A stretch of DNA of 20,000 bases from positions 28,043,048-28,063,047 of the forward strand of contig CM022677.1 of NCBI GenBank assembly GCA_012295275.1, in the 5' to 3' direction. Positions within the stretch are counted from its first letter, which is position 1. Each line of letters opens with the position of its first letter. The notes under the pieces are model-generated. The model was given only the letters and a program-made list of their open reading frames with translations, ran no database searches and had not been told where the DNA came from. This document shows, one piece after another, positions 7,620-20,000 of the stretch. The position numbers were made by a program, and so were the translations under genes. The stretch is from Chrysomallon squamiferum (lineage: Eukaryota > Mollusca > Gastropoda > Neomphalida > Peltospiridae).

Positions 7620-7990
7620 CAGCAGGGTGAATGAAGTACAATTGGGCCAAACGTCTTTCTCTCTTCTCTGTTGAACTCTCTTTCACCACAGTCACCCTGA
7701 GAAGATCTCACACCCCCCTACCCAATGCTGGCAGACATCACTGTCCTTAACACAGCCCCAGTGACAGTTCTCCACAGAGTGATGTCCCACGTATGTTGCG
7801 GCAATTTCCACTTTACGTCTAAACAAAGAGAAGTACACTTCGCACACGTTAACGTGTTGATGTATCTTTATGTTTGGTGCTTTTAGTTCACATACATCAC
7901 TTTATAAATAGCTAAACATTTTAAACAAATGTTTACACATCTACGTATGGCTATCCAGCCATCTAACTATCCTTCTATCTATATATCGAT
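7620..7990. other. Non-repetitive spacer with a less AT-rich block, unassigned
   Basis: The segment 7690-7805 is visibly richer in G+C than its surroundings. A pyrimidine-rich stretch ends in TTTCACCACAG at 7691, and CCCAC|GTATGT lies at 7790. The 99 bases between have no frame open throughout; an ATG at 7725 opens 53 codons (MLADITVLNTAP...) that I do not recognise. A decayed exon or mobile-element fragment is possible. Confidence 0.3.
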
Positions 7991-9492
7991 CTGTGCATGT
8001 AACTGTCTATCTGTGTATGTATATAATCACGTACACGCATAGTTAGACACACACGTGCATGTAACTGTCTATCTGTGTATGTATATAATCACGTACACGC
8101 ATAGTTAGACTCACACACGTGCATGTAACTGTCTATCTGTGTATGTATATAATCACGTACACGCATAGTTAGACACACACGTGCATGTAACTGTCTATCT
8201 GTGTATGTATATAAAATCACGTACACGCATAGTTAGACACACACGTGCATGTAACTGTCTATGTGTATGTATAAAATCACGTACACGCATAGTTAGACAC
8301 ACACGTGCATGTAACTGTCTATCTGTGTATGTATATAATCACGTACACGCATAGTTAGACTGATACACGTGCATGTAACTGTCTATCTATGTATGTATAT
8401 AATCACGCATAGTTAGACTGATACACGTGCATGTAACTGTCTATCTGTGTATGTATATAATCACGTACACGCATAGTTAGACTCACACACGTGCATGTAA
8501 CTGTCTATCTGTGTATGTATATAATCACGTACACGCATAGTTAGACACACACGTGCATGTAACTGTCTATGTGTATGTATAAAATCACGTACACGCATAG
8601 TTAGACACACACGTGCATGTAACTGTCTATCTGTGTATGTATATAATCACGTACACGCATAGTTAGACTGATACACGTGCATGTAACTGTCTATCTGTGT
8701 ATGTATATAATCACGTACACGCATAGTTAGACACACACGTGCATGTAACTCTATCTGTGTATGTATATAATCACGTACACGCATAGTTAGACTGACACAC
8801 GTGCATGTAACTGTCTATCTGTGTATGTATATAATCACGTACACGCATAGTTAGACTCACACACGTGCATGTAACTGTCTATCTGTGTATGTATAAAATC
8901 ACGTACACGCATAGTTAGACTCACACACGTGCATGTAACTGTCTATCTGTGTATGTATATAATCACGTACACGCATAGTTAGACACACACACGTGCATGT
9001 AACTGTCTATCTGTGTATGTATAAAATCACGTACACGCATAGTTAGACTCACACACGTGCATGTAACTGTCTATCTGTGTATGTATATAATCACGTACAC
9101 GCATAGTTAGACACACACGTGCATGTAACTGTCTATGTGTATGTATAAAATCACGTACACGCAGTTAGACACACACGTGCATGTAACTGTCTATCTGTGT
9201 ATGTATATAATCACGTACACGCATAGTTAGACTGATACACGTGCATGTAACTGTCTATCTGTGTATGTATAAAATCACGTACACGCATAGTTAGACACAC
9301 ACGTGCATGTAACTGTCTATCTGTGTATGTATATAATCACGTACACGCATAGTTAGACTCACACACGTGCATGTAACTGTCTATCTGTGTATGTATAAAA
9401 TCACGTACACGCATAGTTAGACACACACGTGCATGTAACTGTCTATCTGTGTATGTATAAAATCACGTACACGCATAGTTAGACTCACACGT
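7991..9492. repeat. 62-66-bp minisatellite, about 24 copies, with CACGTG in each unit
   Basis: The unit runs ACGTGCATGTAACTGTCTAT, CTGTGTATGTATATAATCAC, GTACACGCATAGTTAGACAC(AC). Copies are very alike. They differ in the dinucleotide after AGAC (ACAC, TCACAC, TGATAC), TATATAA versus TATAAAA, and a missing ATCT in some. Variants recur in a patterned order, which suggests amplification in multi-unit blocks. The junction between units creates CACGTG, the canonical E-box. No coding capacity. Confidence 0.97.
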
Positions 9493-9660
9493 GCCTTTCC
9501 ATCTATCTTCCTGCCTTTCTGTGTATCTATTTAACTACCTGCCTGTCTATCTGTCTGTCTATCTATCTGTCTAGCTATCTATCGATGTATCTCTTTAACT
9601 ACCTGTCTATATGTCTATCTGTCTAGCTATCTATCGATGTATCTGTCTATAACTTCCCGC
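9493..9660. repeat. Degenerate TCTA/TCTG tetranucleotide repeat
   Basis: CTATCTGTCTGTCTATC-type repeats contain two larger copies of a block (ATCGATGTATCTCTTTAAC and ATCGATGTATCTGTC). It continues the right edge of the 62-66-bp array. Confidence 0.85.
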
Positions 9661-9760
9661 TCTCTCTCTAACACACATCTGTTTTGCTATCTATACATTT
9701 ATGTGTACATACCAATCTATCTCTATATCTGTATATCCATATATCCGTATGTCTCACTCT

Positions 9761-10384
9761 CTCAAACTTAAATACAAAACTGTATCTTTTGGACACTTAT
9801 GTAACCACAATTATATCTTACTGGCTATATCACAAAAGATACTGATATTAGCTTTTTTGAGAAAATAGAGGGATTTCCATAGAAATGTATTTTAAGATAT
9901 TTTTTTCTTTTAGAGTTTATTTTTATTAAAGGTTAATTTTAGAGACAGAGGTGTACTTATTTATGCAGTATTTCACAAACAACTGTTGGTTTATATTGTA
10001 TAAAGTACAAATCTCTTGTTTTCATAACTTGTTAGCTCACCAGTTTAACGTGACCTTTTAAGATATGAGCAGTTTCCTATTCTTTACACTGGCGACAGAA
10101 TTGACGTTTGTACGGTATAATTAAAACGAAGGTGGATTTCTACATATTTGCTCTGTGTAGTTTAATAGCCAAACCATGGAAGATGTTGATAGTTAGTGCG
10201 AAGTTTTGTTTATGGAATAAGAATTTCAGATTAATGATATCTACCTCTGTTGCAGTTACTTAAACAAATCTATATATTAAGCCTGATGCGATTATGTTAA
10301 AACCTAATAATATAATGTTCCAAGCAAACAATAAATTGCCTCGCGCAATCAACGTCATAACAGCTGCAGAAAATGCAATAAAGT
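9761..10384. other. Unique AT-rich intergenic sequence
   Basis: No open frame of note, no repeat and no RNA gene was seen on either strand. Confidence 0.5.
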
Positions 10385-10873
10385 ATGACGTTAGTGACAT
10401 TTGTCATTATAGCTAACTGGCTTGACGTTAGTGACATTTGTCATTATAGCTAACTGGCTTGACGTTAGTGACATTGTCTTTATAGCTAACTGGCTTGACG
10501 TTAGTGACATTTGTCATTATAGCTAACACGCATGACGTTAGTGACATTTGTCATTATAGCTAACATGCATGACGTTAGTGATATTTGTCTTTATAGCTAA
10601 CTGGCTTGACGTTAGTGACATTTGTCATTATAGCTAACTGGCTTGACGTTAGTGACATTTGTCATTGTCATTTGTCTTTATAGCTAACTGGCTTGACGTT
10701 AGTGACATTGTCATTATAGCTAACACGCATGACGTTAGTGACATTTGTCATCATAGCTAACACGCATGACGTTAGTGACATTTGTCATCATAGCTAACAC
10801 GCATGACGTTAGTGACATCTGTCATTATATCTAACAGGCATGACGTTAGTAACATCTGTCATTCTAGCTAACA
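10385..10873. repeat. 37-bp minisatellite, about 13 copies
   Basis: The unit is GACGTTAGTGACATTTGTCA followed by TTATAGCTAACTGGCTT, with CTGG/ACGC/ATGC variants in the tail. Each unit contains the interrupted palindrome TGACA-TT-TGTCA. One unit near 10655-10680 contains an internal duplication of CATTTGTC. Confidence 0.96.
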
Positions 10874-12302
10874 GGTTTTCGCCGATCCACTAGATTAATA
10901 TGGTGAAGTTAAAATAGATACAGTCTGCTAGAAAGGGATAATTGTTACAAACCAGTCAGCACATACTTTAAATAAAGAAGAAAATAACGAAGTGAAGCAA
11001 AACAAACAAAACTGTTCAATGTAAATATACACTATAAAAACATGTTTATTCAACTGATGAAATGAGCATACAAAAACCCCCACGAGATTTCGTAGTGTAA
11101 GTGTCATGATTTCACATTATTTGTCTATATTTTGTTTAAAGTTTTGTTTGTTATTTGTCAAAGCATTTTAATGTCCGATGTTGCCCTGACAGATTCCTCA
11201 CACTAAAACAGCAAACAGCAGTCAATTATTTTAATTTTTTAAATTTTTATTTATTTTCTATTTATTTTTATGTTCTTCAAAATTCATTATTTTTAAGATT
11301 ACTTTCATTCCAGATTAAATAACAGGATAATTTATTTTTTATTTCAATAATCCATTATAACCATTTAATTATTTTTTTAAAAAACAGCCTAACTTTGGAT
11401 ATATTCATAAAGATTCAGCACTAGTGAAACGTCAGAGAAAATGTATACAAATCAAGAATAATTTGTTACTGCTTCAGTGAATGTTCAGTAAAATCATTTA
11501 TTTCTTTAATTCACTGTATTGCTGTACTCACCCAGCCAGTGCACTATTTGTTTCACTTAATTTAGTGTGAAGCAGTGTCAACATCAGCATCGTACACAAC
11601 GTCACACACAAAATAATAATGTACAGGATGAGTCGCGGGATTAGTTTGTGGTTTATTCTGTGTTGCCTAATTTCATTTTGTATCCTGTAAATCTGTAGAA
11701 ACAACCCTAAACCTTGCCTAAACAAAACTTTAGAATTATGTTTTTTACTCAGAGTTAACTGCAGTGTTAATGAATGTGATGATAACAAATTTCAAATAAA
11801 TCTACTTTAATTTTATTTCAGAGTATTGAAGAGTTAAACCTGAAATTAACTTTTTAATCATGTAATTTATGTAGGCCTTTAATCACACTCATTAGTAACA
11901 TTATAATCATAGTGAGTAGTGTATGAGGTACTTTTATTATACAGTACTTCCTAGATTAAAAATTAATGTTAAGAATTAAATTGGCTATTGTTTCACAAGT
12001 AGATGAAGTATTTTTCATATTTGTGAAAAATAATAAAGTTTTATTTTACTATGTATGTAAACATGATACAGAAAGTAGAGGTATTGTGAAAATGTATACA
12101 TGTACATTCTCTTTGCATTTTAAAACAAGTCTTAGGAATATAAATTAAAAACAAAATAGCAGCATTCATAGCATATAATATAATCATCTTATGTACAAGT
12201 AAAGTAAAATGATTCACATAGGAAGAAATAATATTAAAAATATTAAAACCAATAAACAATTTAATATTAAATAAAGAAAACAAATAAAGAAAGGTTAAAA
12301 TT

Positions 12303-12326
12303 TAAAAAAAAAAAAAAAAAAAAAAA
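12303..12326 (+). repeat. Poly-A tract
   Basis: An uninterrupted A run follows AAATAAAG...AAATAAAG on the + strand. It may be the tail of an old retroposed sequence or simple-sequence slippage. No element body was identified upstream. Confidence 0.6.
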
Positions 12327-12937
12327 GCAATAAAGAACATTCAAAAAATTATATCAAAATGTAGAGAAAACCGATATTAAGTAAGTTTTACATGGTCAGT
12401 GATGACTTCAAAAACTATTTACACGTTGTAAAAAAAAACCATCTTTGTAATATAAATTGTGATATCAAAATATGAAGTTTCTGTTTTGAGTTAAAAGGTT
12501 GTTTGGTTAGATTGCCAGAATCTGGTGGATGCTGAATATTCTCAACAGAAAACATTTATCAATAAAATTAGAAGAAAATGCTAAAGCCACATAGAAAAAT
12601 ATTAAACATACAAATCAAACATGAAAACATACATTAGCATATCAAACAGAGCACACGTCTATGAAGGAATCTCCATTTACCAGGCAAAGTAACATGTCCA
12701 GCATAATTTATGTACAAGTGTTTTTCTTCTTTCTTTCTTATTCATGGAAAGCTTGTAAACTTGGAAAAGGATAAAATTATGTTTTGTAACATTCAGAAAA
12801 TGTTTATTTGTTCAGGTAGAGAAGAACTGTGAGAAGTTTTTAGACGAAACCATGTTATCTGTAAAACCCCAGAATTTTAGTTTTTTTATTTTAAAACAAG
12901 CAGCTGCTGTAGATGATAACTGGCAAATATAAACATG

Positions 12938-13020
12938 CTACACATAAATACCAATTTTCTTTGATGCCACACATAAATACCAATTTTCTTTAATGCTACA
13001 CATAAATACCAATTTTCTTT
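12938..13020. repeat. Three copies of a ~29-bp repeat
   Basis: TGCTACACATAAATACCAAT plus TTTCTTTGA is repeated three times with small changes (GCCACAC, TTTAATG). Confidence 0.88.
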
Positions 13021-13260
13021 GGTAAAATTTCAAATATGCAAAATCTGAATTTCATTCTTTAAATTCTGTAATCTTTTCATATTTTTCAACAGTTCAAGCA
13101 ACTTTTTTTTTTTAAATTTCAAATGAGTAAAATTTTAATTTAATTTTTCTAAATGGTCAGTGATTAAAAAATTGTGATTAGTTAAAGCAACTTTATACAG
13201 AAGACAAACTGTGACATTCTGAAAGCAAGTGACATTGTGAAAATCACTCTCTGCACCTTG

Positions 13261-13326
13261 CTACTGATGTGTTACTGATGTGTTACTGATGTGTTACTGA
13301 TGTGTTACTGATGTGTTACTGATGTT
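13261..13326. repeat. 11-bp tandem repeat, six copies
   Basis: TTACTGATGTG is repeated head to tail. It lies in the probable 3' UTR of the receptor gene. Confidence 0.93.
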
Positions 13327-13901
13327 TCAGTCTGTGTCACATATTTAACTCAGAATCTAACATCACTTTCATTAATTCTAGACAACATTCCTTTTTTGTT
13401 TAATTGAACTTATTTTTCTAATTTTTGTTGTGATCTTGTTTTTTTTATGTTATATGCAGACAGCTGATGAAAACTAATTAAACTCTCACAAGATGTACAG
13501 AAACATGTTAGTGGCATGTTTAACACGTTGTTTATGAAAACTGTTAGCTCAAACTTGAAATCAGATTACAAATAATGCTAAAACGGTGCACTGTTGATTA
13601 TGTTCACTTTCTGCAGAACAAAGTAAAATCACTTTTGTGATGTATCAGGTGGGAGTCCAGACAAAGCTGTTCAGACAAAGCTGTCCAGACAAAGTCCAAG
13701 AGAGGTGACCGTCCAGTGTCCAGTGCAGCTGGTGATGAATGCACAGAAAATAAACACAAGAAAAATATTCAGATCAGTATGAAGTATGAAAGATGATTTT
13801 TTTGTTTTAAAAAGAGAAAGTTTTCTTTTTGTCCTTGCACCATGAATCATATAAATGGAAGTCCAGGGTTGCTATGGTTACCACAGCAGTACATAAATAG
13901 G

Positions 13902-18572
<4,671 letters not shown>

Positions 18573-18779
18573 CTGGGGAGGAAGAAAGACATGCACACTG
18601 AACACACAACACAAAACAGTAAAACAGTTAAACAGTTACCTTACATCAAACAACAGGGTTCATACAGAGTAGTTCACAAAGTGTGGTGTGAACAAACAGC
18701 TGAAGACATTTTGTATGTAACAAGTCACTCTTCCATTTCTTTATTTATCTATATAAAACTTATATAACTATATATATAA
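18573..18779 (-). other. DCC-like intron, no feature seen
   Basis: A pyrimidine-rich acceptor region lies just beyond 18573; the rest is unremarkable AT-rich DNA. The next upstream receptor exon is not in the window. Confidence 0.5.
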
Positions 18780-18836
18780 CTATAACTATAAATATATATA
18801 TATATATATATGTAACTATATATATAACTATATGTA

Positions 18837-18899
<63 letters not shown>
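18780..18899. repeat. (TA)n microsatellite
   Basis: Imperfect TAACTATATA blocks, then TA repeats from about 18838 to 18892. It can form a self-complementary hairpin; the assembled length is uncertain. Confidence 0.95.
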
Positions 18900-19145
18900 G
18901 TTTTGATATAAGGTGACTGTTCCTTTGTTACTAATACAGAAACAAAATGATGTAATAAGTTTGCAATTTTAGTAATTTTTTTTGTAAATAGTTCTTGTTA
19001 ATTTATGCTTTGTTATTATGAAAGATTCAGGTACTGCAGCAGCCTCTGTGTTCTGCTGTTTATCACACCACTCTTTGCAAGTCTTGTTACTACTGTTATG
19101 TGAACATTAATTCAACCTCAACAACAGTGTTATCATTGACTTCTG
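18900..19145 (-). other. Intron sequence, no feature seen
   Basis: AT-rich, with a less AT-rich patch at about 19029-19085. No frame or splice pair there supports an exon. Confidence 0.45.
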
Positions 19146-19149
19146 TAAT

Positions 19150-19405
19150 AAACATAATGTAATTAAAATACAAAATCAGTAAAAATAATGTAATTAAAAT
19201 ACAAAATCAATAAAAATAATGTAATTAAAATATAAAATCAATAAAAATAATGTAATTAATATAAAAAATCAGTAAAAATAATGTAATTAATATAAAAAAC
19301 CAGTAAAAATAATGTAATTAATATTACAAAATCAGTAAAGATAATGTAATTAATATAAAAAATCAGTAAAAATAATGTAATTAATATACAAAATCAGTAA
19401 AAATT
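19150..19405. repeat. ~31-bp AT-rich tandem repeat, eight copies
   Basis: The unit is AATAATGTAATTAATATAAA followed by AAATCAGTAAA. The first copies have TTAAAATAC where later ones have TTAATATAA. Confidence 0.93.
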
Positions 19406-19764
19406 ATTTGATATATGTCTTTAAATTTTTGAAGAATAATGGTAAAATAATAATAAATCTACCGATTTGATTATTTAAGAAAAGTAGGTTGAGGTTGAAT
19501 TTCAACAAAACATTTCACCAAAATAACAAAATAACTTGTGATGAATGATACATGAAAATATTTAACATTTTTATAATTTCTTAATCAACTAAAGAATGAT
19601 CAGACTACTGAGACAGAATGTTGAAATGTGTTTGTGAAATCTTCATGTACTTTTTAATTATAACTTCATTTTATCCTGACAAAAACCTATATCAAATTGT
19701 ACATTTTAAAGTTATTATTATTCTACTTTGTGTTCAGCACATTTGACTTATCATAAGTATAATC

Positions 19765-20000
19765 TAGACATACTTAATTGAAGCAGACTGAGGTAGGCAC
19801 TTACTTGGTGTATTCTGACATCATTACAAACTTTAGATGTTCTAACTTGAAGTAAACTGAAATTTATCAGTGTTGACACAAGATGTACTAACTTGAAGTA
19901 GACCAAGTTATATCAGTGTTGACTTTAGATATACTTACTTGAAGTAGACTGAGCTATGTCACCAGAGTTGATGTAGATGTACTTATTTGAAGTAGAGTAA
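19765..20000. repeat. ~46-bp degenerate tandem repeat running off the right edge
   Basis: The motif TACTAACTTGAAGTAGACTGA, read loosely, recurs at about 19774, 19840, 19885, 19931 and 19978, joined by ATCAGTGTTGACTTTAGAT-like spacers. On the minus strand one copy contains CAAGTAAGTATAT, a perfect 5' splice-site-like match. The array is cut by the window end. Confidence 0.8.

Larger units (their letters stand above)
10876..13901. other. AT-rich non-coding region; right part probable 3' UTR of the DCC-like gene
   Basis: No convincing gene. The minus-strand frame at 11528-11788 and the frames near 12000-12280 lack any recognisable domain and sit in AT-rich DNA. A run of about 24 A at 12303-12326 is preceded on the + strand by several AATAAA. 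Sequence immediately left of 13902 is the 3' UTR of the minus-strand receptor gene, but several minus-strand AATAAA candidates exist (for example TTTATT on the + strand near 12801), so its end cannot be fixed. Confidence 0.5.

Noticed and set aside
7991-9492. CRISPR array
   Set aside because: Regular repeats, but with no unique spacers, in animal nuclear DNA with introns; it is an ordinary minisatellite.
11528-11788. Minus-strand 86-codon frame with a hydrophobic segment
   Set aside because: No recognisable domain, AT-rich context and no splice or polyadenylation support; more likely chance.
12303-12326. 3' end of a + strand gene or a retroposon tail
   Set aside because: AATAAA and an A run are present, but no coding body or element could be recognised upstream, so it was left as a simple A tract.

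Overview
The window is nuclear DNA from an animal, most likely a lophotrochozoan and plausibly a gastropod mollusc. The DNA is AT-rich and crowded with microsatellites and minisatellites. Coding exons are short and flanked by GT...AG introns, and proteins can only be read by splicing. The two recognisable genes are a secreted PAN/sushi/galectin lectin and the 3' end of a DCC/neogenin/Frazzled netrin receptor; the second is specific to bilaterian-type animals. The species assignment is inference.

Left part (1-7.5 kb, + strand): positions 132-269 are the last exon of a galectin-domain gene whose body lies left of the window. A complete paralogue follows at 1841-7328 in seven coding exons: signal peptide plus PAN/Apple domain, a short four-cysteine module, two CCP (sushi) domains and a C-terminal galectin domain over three exons. 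This looks like a tandem lectin cluster. The last exons and 3' UTRs of the two copies are very similar. Two single-base homopolymer irregularities break the frame, in CCP2 and in the galectin domain. They are more likely sequencing errors than pseudogene lesions, because exon phases agree once they are allowed for. Introns contain a 36-bp-arm inverted repeat, a 57-bp array, a 20-bp array and a long 31-35-bp array.

Middle (7.5-13.9 kb): the two genes converge on this repeat-rich stretch, where no gene is recognised. It holds a CA microsatellite, about 24 copies of a ~62-66-bp minisatellite that each carry CACGTG, tetranucleotide repeats, and about 13 copies of a 37-bp minisatellite. The AT-rich sequence nearest 13.9 kb is probably 3' UTR of the right-hand gene.

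Right part (13.9-20 kb, - strand): four 3'-terminal exons of a DCC/neogenin homologue (18495-18572, 16791-16980, 14674-14822, 13902-14000), ending in a clear P3 motif. The GC-rich exon 16791-16980 has, about 120 bases upstream on the sense strand, an array whose unit resembles a branch point plus 3' splice site. Directly downstream lies an array whose unit contains the exon's own 5' splice site. This repeated splice-signal arrangement is the most unusual structural feature of the window.

Working together: the lectin gene encodes a probable secreted glycan-binding or immune-type protein. The netrin receptor is a guidance/adhesion receptor. There is no sign of a functional link beyond being neighbours.
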